Of a stretch of 64,000 bases of DNA, positions 45,279 through 58,182 are shown one piece after another; within the stretch, counting starts at the first letter, position 1; each line of letters opens with the position of its first letter. The DNA is from Margaritifera margaritifera. Lineage: Eukaryota > Mollusca > Bivalvia > Unionida > Margaritiferidae. The stretch lies in assembly GCA_029931535.1 (NCBI GenBank), contig JAQPZY010001695.1, positions 4,840,501 to 4,904,500 of the forward strand. Reading direction: 5' to 3'. The notes below the pieces were generated by a model. That model saw nothing but the letters and a program-made list of their open reading frames with translations. It searched no databases and was not told the origin of the DNA. The translations under genes and the position numbers were made by a program.

Positions 45279-45444
45279 GACACTGATTCAGGGGGATAAG
45301 ACAGGCGGGTTTACCATTTTCTGGGCAGATGACGGATTAGATACAGGTCCAATACTGCTACAGAAGAAATGCTATGTTGGCCCCAATGACACAGTGGACA
45401 CACTTTACAACAGGTTTCTCTACCCAGAAGGAGTAAAAGCTATG
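45279..45444 (+). CDS. ALDH1L1/ALDH1L2: ALDH1L, exon 3 of those seen
   Basis: Acceptor GTCTCTTCAG precedes 45279 and donor ATG|GTTAGT follows 45444. It completes Trp121 and runs to Met176, leaving in phase 0. [20 protein letters not shown] continues into [11 protein letters not shown]; Asp142 in LDTG is the second catalytic residue of the hydrolase domain. The later part, [20 protein letters not shown], links to the C-terminal part of the hydrolase module. GPILLQ and the PNDTVD spelling look slightly closer to ALDH1L2 than to ALDH1L1 as I recall them; this is weak evidence. Confidence 0.96.
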
Positions 45445-45449
45445 GTTAG

Positions 45450-46688
45450 TCATGGATGGTAGTGAGTTGGAAAATATATTTTGGCTTTCAAATGTGTAAA
45501 TGGCTTCAGTTCGTAGTGTAAGTTGATAGAGAATTAATCATTTTGTATACATTTGAAAAAATCCTCTTGTGGCTGGTTTTAGGGAAGAGAAAAACCAGAA
45601 GCACTAAATTCTAAACGTTGTAATCTTGGTTGAAAATTTGGCTAATAAATGAGATACTGTTGAAAACTACCCTGAGTTTAAAATTTTGAAATTGAAATTA
45701 AAATGATTTTTTTTCCCAAGAACATCATATATACTTTTATTTTTTTGTGTTTCTTTTAATGTTAACAAGCAGTTTTCATTTTACAGAAAAATGAAGCCTC
45801 CAGTATTCAGTTGCAACAAACTTGTGGTTTATCTGCCACAAGCTTGCGGCAAAGATGTTTTTGGTATGCAAATTAGTTTTTGACACAGTTTGGGGCAAGG
45901 TCATGGCAAACAGTTCTGTCATAGTTGCGAGAGTAGTGTTGTACACAGTGCTTCCAAAACTGTGGCACAGTTCTGGCACACAAGTTTTAGGGTTGTGGCA
46001 ACTTTCTGGCAACAGTTCCAGCAGTTCTATGATTTAACTTCGGTTATAGGAATTAGTAACCACTGTTTTTTCTATGGACATCTAAATTAATGTGTGAGTA
46101 GATAGACCTTTGAATGTTGCCATAAAGAAATTCTGTGATTGATGTTTTGTCCCTAATTTTGTTTGAAAATCCCACACTGTCCACAACGATTTATTTATTT
46201 GCTGTTTGATATTCCACTGTGCTGGAACAAAACCGACTTCACTTTGTCTCCATTTGCAAAGCATACAATTTGAGGATATATTGCTTCTTTGTAGATAGTG
46301 TAAAACTGTCAAATTCTTTAACCCACAGGTAATTTGCTAAAATTGTATAATGCTAATATGCCAATATCAAAGATTCACTTAGATTTAATGATGGTAAAAT
46401 AATTTGATTTACAGTAAAAAAAAAAACAAGTTTGTTTTCTTATTGTAATAACTAAGCAAGTCGACTACACAAAAGTTTGTATTTAACACTTAAAGCAAGA
46501 TTATAATCTTTAAACTATCTTAGATATTGTGATTCAGAATTCCTATTTTTTTTTTATTGCCACTCTCTCTATTGAATTTTTAAAAAAAAAAGTTCCACAA
46601 AATTGAGTTCATGTTGTGTTCTGAACATATTCACTTTGTAGTTTAACACAAGTGACTCAGATTTATATGTACTTGTCTAAGCACTCAA
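45450..46688. other. ALDH1L intron, with a TGGCA-rich dispersed repeat
   Basis: Around 45820-46025 repeated TTGTGGCAA, CTGGCACACA and TGGCAACTTTCTGGCAACAG words resemble the block at 50560-50870, suggesting a dispersed non-coding family. Otherwise nothing recognised. Confidence 0.45.
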
Positions 46689-47104
46689 ACTGGAAGGTTC
46701 AATGTGAATGAAGAGTGCCAACTGGAAGGTTCAATGTGAATGAAGAGTGCCAACTGGAAGGTTCAATGTGAATGAAGAGTGCCAACTGGAAGGTTCAATG
46801 TGAATGAAGAGTACCAACTGGAAGGTTCAATGTGAATGAAGAGTACCAACTGGAAGGTTCAATGTGAATGAAGAGTGCCAACTGGAAGGTTCAATGTGAA
46901 TGAAGAGTGCCAACTGGAAGGTTCAATGTGAATGAAGAGTACCAACTGGAAGGTTCAATGTGAATGAAGAGTGCCAACTGGAAGGTTCAGTGTGAATGAA
47001 GAGTGCCAACTGGAAGGTTCAATGTGAATGAAGAGTGCCAACTGGAAGGTTCAGTGTGAATGAAGAGTGCCAACTGGAAGGTTCAATGTGAATGAAGAGT
47101 GCCA
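46689..47104. repeat. 32-bp minisatellite, 13 copies
   Basis: ACTGGAAGGTTCAATGTGAA + TGAAGAGTGCCA repeats every 32 bp with rare variants (GTGCC/GTACC, TCAATG/TCAGTG). In ALDH1L intron. Confidence 0.98.
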
Positions 47105-48919
47105 AGTTTTCACATCTTGAAAGTGGCACTTGTCTGTGGCTAAAACAATTTTAGGGCACACAAAATTAAATTGGTGTACCCAACAAAGAAATGAAGAGAT
47201 TTATTTTGATCAATAAAAGCTTTTTGCAGATTTAGTATGTTGACATAACAAAAGATGTCAGTGTATTTAGGGCTGTTTCCTTGCAAGTAGTGTAGAATTC
47301 TGCTGTGAATTTGGAATCATTGCAACTCCCTAAACATCATCTTCAAGGCAATCATGTCCAACTCTGCTTTGTAAATAGAGATTTTCCAACATCTCCACCA
47401 ATTGTACAACACCAACATTTAAAAAAAAACATTTTGATGCAAAAAAACATGATATTTGAGCTGCTATCAGTTCACTCTTATATAAATTTTGATGGAAATT
47501 TTCCACAGGAAGTAAACATGGAGTTGGTCTAGCCTAAGGGAACAAATATTTTAATTTTTAAACCACTCCTTCAATAACTTGTGCCCAGATAACTCGCAAA
47601 CCTTCTTATAATGCAGAGGAAGGTGTGAATCCCATTTTCTTGCTATAAAATAAAAAAAATTGGCCCCTATTTGTTGAGCGTGAAGAAAATCGTGATCAAA
47701 ATTGGTATATGAAACCTTGATATATTGTTTGTTTTATTGTCAAAACTGGCAGTTAGTACCTGGAAATTTGAATCAAGATCATGAAATTCTCAACTTTTAA
47801 TAAGAAGTCATATGTTTTGTGAAATTTCCTTCCAAACAACATTCTCAGTACACTGTAAATAACAATATTCGACGCAATTTAGATCAGTGAAAATGTCACT
47901 AATGTCTACTGGTGGAAAAACTTTAATAAATAAATAGCAATTAAATAAGTTTTGTCAAGTGAAAATCATGTTTTAGTTCTATCTTTTAATTCAGTTTCAG
48001 TGTAATCATCATAAATGCAATATGCCATCTTGTATTTAAACATGAAAAATGTCAATCTACCATCACAGCTATGTCAGCAAGCATTTCTGTGAGAACCTAA
48101 TTAAGTGCTGACCGTGTTTTGATCTCTGACTTGCAGAAGTATTTGTTGTATTGTTACACTCAATTAAAAGCAGACCTGCTTTGTATTATAACGTTAATTA
48201 TGTCTTTTGTATGAAATCAAGTAAAGGGGGTGGAATAATAATAATACTAAAAAGTTAAAAGGCATGCAAATCCCACACGTGTGTCAGGTCAACTCATTTC
48301 ACTTGATCAATCGAACACTGTTATAAATATTTGTATGCAGTAATATAAGTAGACTACCTTAAATTAGCCTACTCATTCACAAATCTGATCAAAGATAGCA
48401 AGGCAACCAAGAGAAATGAGTATTTGGTGAATAAAAAGCTTTGTTTCACATATACGGTTAATTATGGAGAAGTGAGTTACGGAGTTTGTAGTGAACTTAA
48501 AATTCCTGAATTGGCACTAAGAGATTTCCTAACGGATGAGAAGAAGTTTCACTGTTACTTGCAATTAAATCACAGCATCAATATTTTACTTATAGAACAA
48601 TAAAAAAGTCAAGTTTCGACATTGACAGTTGTTTCACAAAATAAATGGCCCTTGTTTTTGGAAAAAATGAATCTTGTTTTGTTGTGAATCAACATCAACC
48701 AAAAGTAGTGACATAATACATAATGTTTTCGTGTACACATGATGGTTGTTGAAACCTCCTGGAGTAATGTTGTTAACGATCTATCAGAGGTTGGGTATCT
48801 TGAAAATAAAGGTAATTTATTAAAAAAAAGTGAACAACTTCATTAGAAAAAGTTCTTTGATGAAAATTATTCCCAGTGCTATTATACAACAAGTATTCAG
48901 CCATAATAAAGCCCCGTTC

Positions 48920-48950
<31 letters not shown>

Positions 48951-49340
48951 ATGGGTTTTCTTGATGTCCAGCAGGGATGGCATCCCCATCTTAATTTTTT
49001 TGATGTCCCTCGGTAACTCATGCCTTCGCTTATAGTGTGGTCTGTGCTTTTGGAACCCATTGTGTGCAAATTATTGAGGGAGAGGTGTAGCTTGAAAAAA
49101 CTTCTTGCTCTGATTTGTAAGGAAAAAAAACCCCTCACTATATCCATTATATTTGTTCAGTATATTAGTCTATACAAATGAATTATCTTGTGGTAAAAGA
49201 AAAAAAATACATCCTGGTTCAAAAGAAAATCCCAGGCCCTTCCTCCGATAGTTAAATGGTATCTAATGAACTTAAACGGACAGAAACTGCAAATCCAGAC
49301 TGTTGATTAACAAGAAAGAAAACAACATAGGAAGAAGGTT
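47105..49340. other. ALDH1L intron, no gene recognised
   Basis: AT-rich with a poly-C plus (CA)n tract at about 48918-48952. No coding signal or array recognised. Confidence 0.45.
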
Positions 49341-49349
49341 CAAATACTA

Positions 49350-49560
49350 TATATAATTGCTTATGTCGGATCCAATTGCACACTGCATAGACCCAGATCT
49401 GCTTTCACATAATGCACCAGTAGATCTTGGTATATGCAGTTGGTTAGGACTAATCAGTAGAACAAACAACATAGACCCAGATCTGCCAGCACATTATGTG
49501 ACGGCAGATCAGGGTCTATGTTGTTTGCAGTTGGACCCAACTTGTAAGCAAGTAAAGAAG
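49350..49560. mobile_element. Double-hairpin MITE, copy 4
   Basis: Contains GCATAGACCCAGATCTGC and, further right, the pair ACAACATAGACCCAGATCTG and CAGATCAGGGTCTATGTTGT. The first hairpin's right arm is decayed (TAGATCTTGGTATATGCAG). The ends are degraded. Confidence 0.75.
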
Positions 49561-50559
49561 GTAGATGTCCTGCATAATAAAAAAATTTTCTGTCCAAGAT
49601 TTTTTAAAAATTGTACGCTAACTTTATTATACTTAATTGATTTATTGTTGTTGAAAGAGATAGTACTGCAAGGTTTAAGTTTAGTCTGCCAGATGACAAT
49701 TTGTTATGCATATAAAAAAAATCACCACAAGAGAGTTATTCCAAACATTTCCAGGTAACTATTTTTCTGTTAGCAAATATCTGAGTTTCTGAAGACACAC
49801 ACAGGGTTAAATAAATCTCTAAAAATCCATTTGCCCAGTCAGGCAGGTGTTACCGGGTACAAATATTTCCTTGCCCATTCCAGAATAAACTCATACTCAA
49901 CCAGCTATTATATAAATATAAAAGTTGATATGTTAAGAATTTAAATTCCATCATGTGAAGGGTTGTTTTCCAGAACTTATTATGTAACCCTTCTAACACC
50001 ATTTATAAGGAATTATAAAGAATTATAAATTGAGACCAGTCTGCTCTCCCACTAGTAAGTGTGTATTAGTATTAAAGAGTGAGAGCGAAGCACTTGTTTG
50101 AGCTTGATCAAAACAAATGGAAAAAAAATTCCAGTAAAGAGTATGGTCTTTCAGTGAACAAAGTCTGCAATAATCTTGACAGAAAATATCCTGTTCATTA
50201 AAGAGAAACGCTGGTCAGCCTTGAATCAACACTCACCTAATCAGGCAAATGATTAGGAAATTCGCTCGATTGCTGGAAATTTTTACCTGCCGTTTTGAGT
50301 TGGGTCAGTGAATTAACAACCCCTGGGACAGGATTATAGAACTTATGTAATGTCACATATGTTTTTTATATAAAGGAATCAAGGAAAATGTTGCAATATT
50401 ACGGAGCAGTTAATCTCCATAAATCTTGTACACCTTTTTATGCTAAAAAATAACAGTCATTAACCTCAGAGATATTATGACTCAGTTTTCTGCCCTGATT
50501 TTTGAAAAGTTAGTTAATAAAATACAAAGTCAACCTTTTCCATAGAAACGAGATATTAA

Positions 50560-50870
50560 TGTGGCATATTTCAAGCACATTCTGTATGATTTCATTCTGG
50601 CACATTGGCTTGATTTACTTTTTAGGCAAAGTTTTGTATGTAGCACACTTTTGGCACATAATGTTGTACAGATGGGACCAAAGTATTTTGTGGCACACTT
50701 GTGGCAAGCAATCCTATTTTCTGGCAAACTTCTGGTAACAAGAGTTTGTTTGCCAAAAGTGGGCCATAAGTGGGCAAGAAGTGGGCCACTATTGGCATAT
50801 ATAATCCTGTGCATTTCTATAACACAATTTCTGGCACACTGATTTCTGTGCTACAACCTTGTGGCAAAGT
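50560..50870. repeat. TGGCA-rich dispersed repeat
   Basis: Repeated GTGGCACACTTGTGGCAAGC, CTGGCAAACTTCTGG and AGTGGGCCATAAGTGGGC words are shared in style with 45820-46025. Overlapping open frames on both strands are not credible genes. Confidence 0.5.
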
Positions 50871-50969
50871 TTTAATTTCTGTAATTGTCTGTCTGACATC
50901 ACTTTGTGTACAGTGTTCTTACTTATACATATGTTGTTTGTTTTTTGTTTTTTTGTTGAAGCCTTCATG

Positions 50970-51690
50970 CTTTTAGCTCTTGTGGTCCAAGACCAGAAGA
51001 GCTTACATGATGGAACTGTGTCCATTGTGCATCCTTCATCCATTACCAGTTTGTTGTCACTACTCTGACGAAACTACTTGGACGAATGTTATGAAACTTG
51101 GCACACAGTTTCATCCTGAGGTCTAGTTGGTCTTATATGAAAATGATGCCCCTTAAACATCCAATATAACAAGCATGGCCACCATGGTGGCCATCTTGAA
51201 AATCTTCTTATCACTGCTCCTAAATGGATTGTCATATTGACATCAGGTTTCTCTAAAAGATTTCTTATGACATGTAGATGGTCCTAAATGAAAATGGTGC
51301 TGATCTGACATCCAGGATGGCCACCATTTTAAATTATTGTTATCATGACTTCACTGAACAGTTGGTCTTATTGACATGGGGTTATCACTTGAAGACTCCT
51401 TATGACATGTAGATTGTCCTTAAAAAAAATGGTGTCAATCTGACATCCAACATGACAATCATGGTTTCCATCTGGAAAATCTTGTTATTCCAACTCCTCC
51501 TGAATGGATGATCTTATTGACCTGGAATTTTCAATAAAACACTTTGATACATGTAAATGGTCCTGAAAAATAATGGTTCTGATTTGACATCCACCATGAC
51601 CACCATGGTGGCCATCTTGATAATCTTGTTATTGCTACTCTTTCTGAACAGATGGTCATATTGACATGGGCTTTTTGCTAAAAGACTTTT
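50970..51690 (-). repeat. Family A array, fourth copy (reverse orientation)
   Basis: It begins with AGAAGAGCTTACATGATGG, the reversed form of the tail seen at 0.95 and 31.3 kb. Four units of about 145 bp follow, with GCCATCTTGAAAATCTT, GGTCCTAAATGAAAATGGTG and GACTTCTTATGACATGTAG blocks. Abuts element R at about 51692. Confidence 0.85.
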
Positions 51691-51691
51691 T

Positions 51692-52505
51692 AGCTTGACT
51701 ATTCGAAGAATAAGGGAGAACTTATGTAGTCATGTCGGTATCAGAATCCCACCTTAGTTAAAGTTTGGGGGCAAGTTGTTGTTTATGTCTTAATCTTCAT
51801 TTATTTTTCAGGGTGGCTGGTATTTGTTAGGAATATTGCTAATTATAAGTATGTAAATATTTTCCCCAAGAATATATCACATCTTGACTCTAGATGGGGT
51901 TTTAGGGTCTTTAAATGTATACATTGGGACTTAGATTCACATCAACTTCTTATTTATACCAACAGTGCATATGATTTTTACTTTAATCAGATCACCAAGT
52001 TACAGTATGTATTTTCTTCAGAGCTGTTTCTTATTAATAATGATTGCAGGGAATATGTTGCAACTTGGCCGGGGGCGTAGGGGTTAGGTAGAGTTTAAAA
52101 ACTAGGACATTGTTAGAGTTTTGGGGCAAGTTTCTACTTAGATAAATGACTTTCAGACTCTTCTTCCCATGATAATGGAACTTTATGCATGGAAGTATTT
52201 GGAGAAGTATTACACTACTGATAATTTATTTCCTCAACTTACTGTTCATGCTTAAAATTTTTTTGTCCTCAACTTACTGTTCATATTTGCATAATTATTT
52301 TCCTCAACTTACTGTTCATGCTTGAAAAATTTTTGAAAATGTCAGAGCAACTGTTGGTCCTGTAGTTCTTAAATTTACACTTATGATGTTTATTTTGTTG
52401 TATATGTGTTATGAATTGTAGCACTGTTTGTAGGGAATCTTTTAATGCTTTGCCAAGGGAGTAGTATCTGGATCAGGGTCAAAAACTAGGACATGACATG
52501 GATCA
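51692..52505. repeat. Mosaic dispersed element R, copy 2, left part
   Basis: It starts AGCTTGACTATTCGAAGAAT. Segments at 51.70-51.80, 52.02-52.19 and 52.19-52.50 kb match copy 1 at 39.5-40.5 kb, the middle one inverted. The match stops near 52505 and resumes at about 53640. Confidence 0.65.
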
Positions 52506-52857
52506 TATTTATCGTATAATTCTGGTATATTAGATACTTTTAACGTTTATTTTTTGTTTACTCTTCCACCTTTCTGTTCAGTTCTGCTGATTGACAGAAA
52601 ACTAGAAACTGTTAATGCAAAAGAATTTAAATTTTGTCATTTTTATGCCTTGTTGGTACATGTGATAAATGAAAGACATGGTAGACAGATATAAGGGGAA
52701 GATGAGTCTGTCATCTTGTGTTAGTTCTGTGGTGTACATTTGTATTCTTCACTTTGGAAAGATATTTACCTGGATGCACTTTTTTGTCAGGAGAAAAAAA
52801 ATACACCTGCAACTTTTCTTTTGTGAATCTCCATCCACATCAATGTTAGTGCTAGCA

Positions 52858-53015
52858 GTTACAAAAGCCTGTGAAGATGATAAAAACTGTAAAATGGCAA
52901 TGAATATCCATTTTAAAACAAAGTATCTGGCAATGAAAACATTCAAGGTTTGCGGTAGTCTGCCAAGTTGCAATGTAAAGTCTTTGACAGCCACTAGTGT
53001 AACATATTTTCATTG
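52858..53015 (+). CDS. Possible cysteine-rich exon, unrecognised
   Basis: After TGCTAGCAG (possible acceptor at about 52857) the plus frame reads TKACEDDKNCKMAMNIHFKT, then FKVCGSLPSCNVKSLTATSV and TYFHC before a stop. A weak donor (ATT|GTTAAAG) could end the exon at about 53015. The cysteine pattern (CxxxxxC...CxxxxxxC...C) and length resemble part of a small secreted cysteine-rich (Ly6/uPAR-like) domain, but the diagnostic CC..DxCN end is not visible. The frame extends upstream to 52669 without credible sequence. It lies in the large ALDH1L intron, inside a 1.1-kb segment that interrupts element R. Gene fragment, retroposed copy or chance frame are all possible. Confidence 0.25.
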
Positions 53016-53639
53016 TTAAAGTCACATCTACAGCAAGGAAGATTTAATTTATTTTGAGGTTGAATTATTGACAAAGTAAATGTATGCAAATACACAATTT
53101 GTCATTTAATGAATGATTTATTAATTTAAAAAGAGAAGTAATCCGGAAAACGTGGGTATTTATTATAATAAATGTTGGTAGATAATGAGTGAACACTGAA
53201 GTTAAATGAGAGCTAGATCTGGAATGGAAAATTCCATGGTACAGTTTATTTCAGGTTCAACAGATATTCAAACATGTTAATGTTTTCATGAGTTGCTTGA
53301 GCTCATGTTGAAATGTTTATTGCAATAATGTAAGTGTTCAAAGGGAAATATGATAGCACAGTGCAGACAATGTAAAAGTGGCAAAACTGTAAAAGCAAAT
53401 AAGATTATTTCATTTTTTTCGCACTACTAGTGCATTATGTACTACTATTTTCCTTTGTCCATTTAAAGTGTTGTGTGTCCCCCAAATTTGGAGGGTGGGG
53501 TACAGTGTCCCCTGCCCTTGGGATCCTAGGTGCAACACTGTTTCAAGTAAGAAAGCCCTATTTTTCTAATATTTTTTGCACCAAAAGTGAATATGATCCA
53601 CTGCATGATTAATTTTTTGAGGCATGCTTTTATTTAACA

Positions 53640-53800
53640 CTATATTAATTTGACTCTTTATCCTATGGTCATTCAACTTTTAGCATTGAAACATCTGGAA
53701 TCATTATAGGCCATCATTCAATAATTAGGTCACAATGATCTGCTTTTTTATTTTGAATGTATTTGGTCTTTTTATTTCAATTATATGGCAAGTATTAGCA
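53640..53800. repeat. Element R, copy 2, right part
   Basis: TTTGACTCTTTATCCTATGG through ATAATTAGGTCACAATGATC and TTTGGTCTTTTTATTT matches 40.48-40.62 kb in the same orientation. Confidence 0.65.
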
Positions 53801-53962
53801 TAATATTGGACATTCAAGAATCTTAATCAGTGCCCCCCTCCCTCCGATCTCTCAGGTCATTATGGCCAGCTTTTACACACAACAAACTTCTTTGAAAGTG
53901 CTGTTTGTTTGAATTTGTTGACAAATGTTGCCTTAAATAACTACCAAACCATAACTGGTAAA

Positions 53963-55318
53963 TGATATATAGTTGGTCTTGAATAGGGCCAGTTTGTGAA
54001 TAACCGATCCCTGATATATAGTTGGTTCTGAATAGGGCCAGTTTGTGAATAACTGATCACTGATATATAGTTGGTCTTGAATAGGGCCAGTTTGTGAATA
54101 ACTGATCCCTGATATATAGTTGGTCTTGAATAGGGCCAGTTTGTGAATAAATGATCACTGATATATAGTTGGTCTTGAATAGGGCCAGTTTGTGAATAAC
54201 TGATCACTGATATATAGTTGGTCTTGAATAGGGCCGGTTTGTGAATAAATGATCACTGATATATAGTTGGTCTTGAATAGGGCCAGTGGGTGAATAAATG
54301 ATCACTGATATATAGTTGGTCTTGAATAGGGCCGGTTTGTGAATAAATGATCACTGATATATAGTTGGTCTTGAATAGGGCCAGTTTGTGAATAACTGAT
54401 CACTGATATATAGTTGGTCTTGAATAGGGCCAGTTTGTGAATAAATGATCACTGATATATAGTTGGTCTTGAATAGGGCCGGTTTGTGAATAACTGATCA
54501 CTGATATATAGTTGGTCTTGAATAGGGCCGGTTTGTGAATAACTGATCACTGATATATAGTTGGTCTTGAATAGGGCCAGTTTGTGAATAACTGATCACT
54601 GATATATAGTTGGTTCTGAATAGGGCCAGTTTGTGAATAACTGATCCCTGATATATAGTTGGTCTTGAATAGGGCCGGTTTGTGAATAAATGATCACTGA
54701 TATATAGTTGGTCTTGAATAGGGCCAGTGGGTGAATAAATGATCACTGATATATAGTTGGTCTTGAATAGGGCAAGTTTGTGAATAAATGACCACTGATA
54801 TATAGTTGGTCTTGAATAGGGCCAGTGGGTGAATAAATGATCACTGATATATAGTTGGTCTTGAATAGGGCCAGTATATGAATAACTGATCCCTGATATA
54901 TAGTTGGTCTTGAATAGGGCAAGTTTGTGAATAAATGACCACTGATATATAGTTGGTCTTGAATAGGGCCAGTGGGTGAATAAATGATCACTGATATATA
55001 GTTGGTCTTGAATAGGGCCAGTGGGTGAATAAATGATCACTGATATATAGTTGGTCTTGAATAGGGCCAGTATATGAATAACTGATCACTGATATATAGT
55101 TGGTCTTGAATAGGGCCAGTGGGTGAATAAATGATCACTGATATATAGTTGGTCTTGAATAGGGCCAGTGGGTGAATAAATGATCACTGATATATAGTTG
55201 GTCTTGAATAGGGCCAGTTTGTGAATAAATGATCACTGATATATAGTTGGTCTTGAATAGGGCCAGTATATGAATAACTGATCCCTGATATATAGTTGGT
55301 CCTGAATAGGGTCAGTGT
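53963..55318. repeat. 49-bp minisatellite, 28 copies
   Basis: TGATATATAGTTGGTCTTGA + ATAGGGCCAGTTTGTGAATA + ACTGATCAC repeats every 49 bp without length change from 54012 to about 55286. Linked variants (GTTTGTG, GTGGGTG or GTATATG; CCAG, CCGG or CAAG; ATCAC, ATCCC or ACCAC) recur in small blocks. It produces spurious minus-strand frames. In the 12-kb ALDH1L intron. Confidence 0.98.
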
Positions 55319-55319
55319 G

Positions 55320-56220
55320 TGAATAATCATATGCTAAAATATGTGATATATATGCTAAAATTGAATTTTAGTACAAAAGTTAGTCATTCAATATTTTAGT
55401 AAGATATTTTACCTCTATTACAATGCCTTTTTTATGTTGAGTTTAGTACTACACTTGCTAAATCTCAGTGTAGGAGCTAACATGAGATAGTCGTTGCAGT
55501 ATTTTTGAACAATAGTTGTCTATGATAGTATTTATTTTCCAGTGGATCACATTATCTGATGGAAAAAAAAGACAGTGACAAACATAATTAGGATGTACAT
55601 GTAAATAGTAGCTGATGAAATCTGATGCGAAGAAAAGAGAGTGATGTACATCATGGGAATGTACAATAATGTAGTGACTAATAGCTGTGTATGTTCTTAA
55701 CCAAAGATCCATTTCATTCTGACCTGACATTTACCATATAATTCTGACCTGGCATTTACCTGCTGTAAATTTCCATTCCATCTTCTCTTTCACATAAGAC
55801 TTCAGATATTCACAGTAAAATCAAGTAAATGCACATACAAAATTATTAAAGTGATGTACACTAGTTGGATTCATTTCAGAAAAATGCAAGTGGAACATGT
55901 CGTTGAGAATTTTCTGTTTGATTTTACCACAAAGGAACAAAGATGGTGAATCTCTGACCTTGTCATCACTATACCATTTGACAATATGAATAACAAATCA
56001 TCTGACAAATTATAATGTTAAAATAATGCTACATGTATGTTTATCTGAAACCAAGTTCCTGTCGTGTCATTTCAGAGGATTGTGGTGTACAATTTAGGCT
56101 GATTTGGTGCACTGTATAGGCTGGCCATCAACATAATTTACATTGACTTATCTTTTTTGAACTTGATTTATTTATTGATAGAACTGGACCGATAATAATT
56201 GATACCTATTCAGGATCCAA
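55320..56220. other. ALDH1L intron, no feature recognised
   Basis: AT-rich; no array or coding signal seen. Confidence 0.45.
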
Positions 56221-56224
56221 TCAC

Positions 56225-56705
56225 CCAGCCCTAGTCCTGCGTGAAAATTGCGTGGATATGACCTCACAATATGGCTGCTACAGCAGTTATCATAAAAATC
56301 ATATGAATACTCCTCCTGAACGGATGGTCATATCAACATGGGTTTGTCACTGAACACTTCTTGCAGTACATGTATGCAGTTGGTCCTATATTAAAACAGT
56401 ACACATATAACCTTCAAAATGGCTGCTTTGGTGACCATCTTGAAAATCTTGTTATGTGTACTTGTTCAGAATGGATGGTTGTATTGACATTGGCTTTTCA
56501 CTAAAACACTATAACAGTATGTAGCCGGTCCTGAATGAAAATGGTGTTGATCCAACATCCAACATGGCAACCGTAGTTGCCATGTAATAAATCTTGTTAT
56601 CATGACTCCTCTTGAAATAATGGTGGCATTTACTTGGGGTTTTTTGCTAAAACACCTGTTACAATATGTAATTAGTCCTGCATAAAAATGGTCCAAATCT
56701 GATCA
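56225..56705 (-). repeat. Family A array, fifth copy (reverse orientation)
   Basis: Three diverged units with ATGGCTGC..., CATCTTGAAAATCTTGTTAT, GGTTTTTTGCTAAAACAC and GTCCTGAATGAAAATGGTG blocks, spaced about 145 bp. Confidence 0.75.
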
Positions 56706-57411
56706 TGAACATGTCTGCAGTATTGTGAATCAGTTTAAAAACCAGACCTTGACCTTGGGGTCAAGTCAAAGGTCACTGCTTGCCTTTTAGCACTTCTGTG
56801 TAAGATTATGAACACAATGACTTGTACAGATATAAATAAATTTTGACAAGATTTTTTTATTTTCAGTAAACAAGTTGTTAGCACTCATACATTGATTTCA
56901 AGGTCATCACCCAGGTTTTATTTGTGATGGCTTATGAGCATGATTAATAACAAATATTAATGAATTTTAATCAAACCCAGTTTGCAGATATATCAGAAAA
57001 ATACTTGATATATCAGAAAAATACTCATCTTGTGAACAGGAACTCAAACATATACGAAAATATATTTGTTACCAAATTTGGTATGTTGGAGTTTGTAAAG
57101 AATATCGGAGATAATTTCAGTGTCAGAAGTTAAGAGATAAAAATTGGGAATTTGACAAAATATTTTTGGCTGGTAAAGTCTCATTCCCTTTGAGGGGACT
57201 AAGTTAAGGATCTTTGCTTCCAGCCATGTCTCAGCCTTGTAAAAAAAATATGAATTTCTGTAAAATAAGCACCATCATTATGTAATGAAAGCAGAGTGAA
57301 ATAAATTCAATCTATTCAATAACAAACAATCTTTGAGAGGGTATTACATCAAAGGAGTTTATAACCTACTAGATGGCTAGAAATAAAAATTGATGGTTGT
57401 GTTGTTGATTA

Positions 57412-57545
57412 GCTGATTGGTTTGGTGTTTTATGGCACAGCAACACAAGTATGTTATTCAGTGCCAAGGCAGTTGGAGTAAAGGTCTTTGCCAATAGACA
57501 CAACACGTTACATGATCCAGGCTGAATAAGATATGGTCTGTGGGG
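57412..57545 (-). mobile_element. SINE fragment, minus orientation
   Basis: TTGGTTTGGTGTTTTATGGC, ACAGCAACACAAGTATGTTA and GGCAGTTGGAGTAAAGGTC are the reversed tail and core of the SINE at 42714; the head is diverged or lost. It ends about 150 bp before an ALDH1L exon. Confidence 0.75.
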
Positions 57546-57694
57546 AAAAAAACTTGCACAAGTTTGAAGAATAGAATTTTTAACTTTCTTAACCTCTAAA
57601 TATTTCCAAACCTTCATAATTCGATAAAGTGCATAAAACATCAGTGCATCAAATTTTATATTATCTCAGTGTTTCTTCATCTGTCTGTCTGTAG

Positions 57695-57796
57695 GGGGAG
57701 GCAGTACAGCTAATAGTGGATGGGAAAGCCCCTGTTATCACACAGCCAGAGGAAGGGGCCACATATGATGCCCTACTGAAAAAGGACACCGTGAAG
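57695..57796 (+). CDS. ALDH1L1/ALDH1L2: ALDH1L, exon 4 of those seen
   Basis: Acceptor TCTGTCTGTAG precedes 57695 and donor AAG|GTAGGT follows 57796. It encodes exactly 34 codons, residues 177-210, phase 0 on both sides. GEAVQLIVDGKAP and TQPEEGATYDALLKKDT match the end of the formyl-hydrolase N-domain (QPEEGATYEGIQKKE in vertebrates). It is separated from the previous exon by about 12.2 kb of repeat-filled intron. The following exon (the family's GNDKVPGAW segment), the acyl-carrier-like domain and the aldehyde dehydrogenase domain were not found to the end of the window. Confidence 0.95.
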
Positions 57797-58182
57797 GTAG
57801 GTACAAATTTGTACTGTATTTCTTCATAAGATACATTACCCATTCACAATACATTAAAATAACAGCTACTACTTTGCGAATCCTACCCGCCCAAGTTAAA
57901 AAAAGATGTTAGCCACATCTGTTGACTTGTTTTAGCAATAAAATTGCTAAAAAGTCAAGCTTGCCGAGATGGAAGTCAGATGGGAGTGGTCTCCACATGA
58001 TTGAGTGATTGGCGCCAAGTTTCATCCGTTACTACTTTTGTTCATATCTTGTCAGCACACTCTCACAAGAGTCCTTGCAAATACCTTCCATTGCAAATAC
58101 CCTCCATTGCAAATACCTTCTATTTTGAGCCTTTCACCAGTTTGAGCGATCCTTACAAGTTTTCTCATTACAAGGAAGTACC

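Noticed and set aside
53941..55040. Minus-strand frames of repeated SDHLFTNWPYSRPTIYQ-type peptide
   Set aside because: Product of the 49-bp minisatellite reading through three frames in turn.
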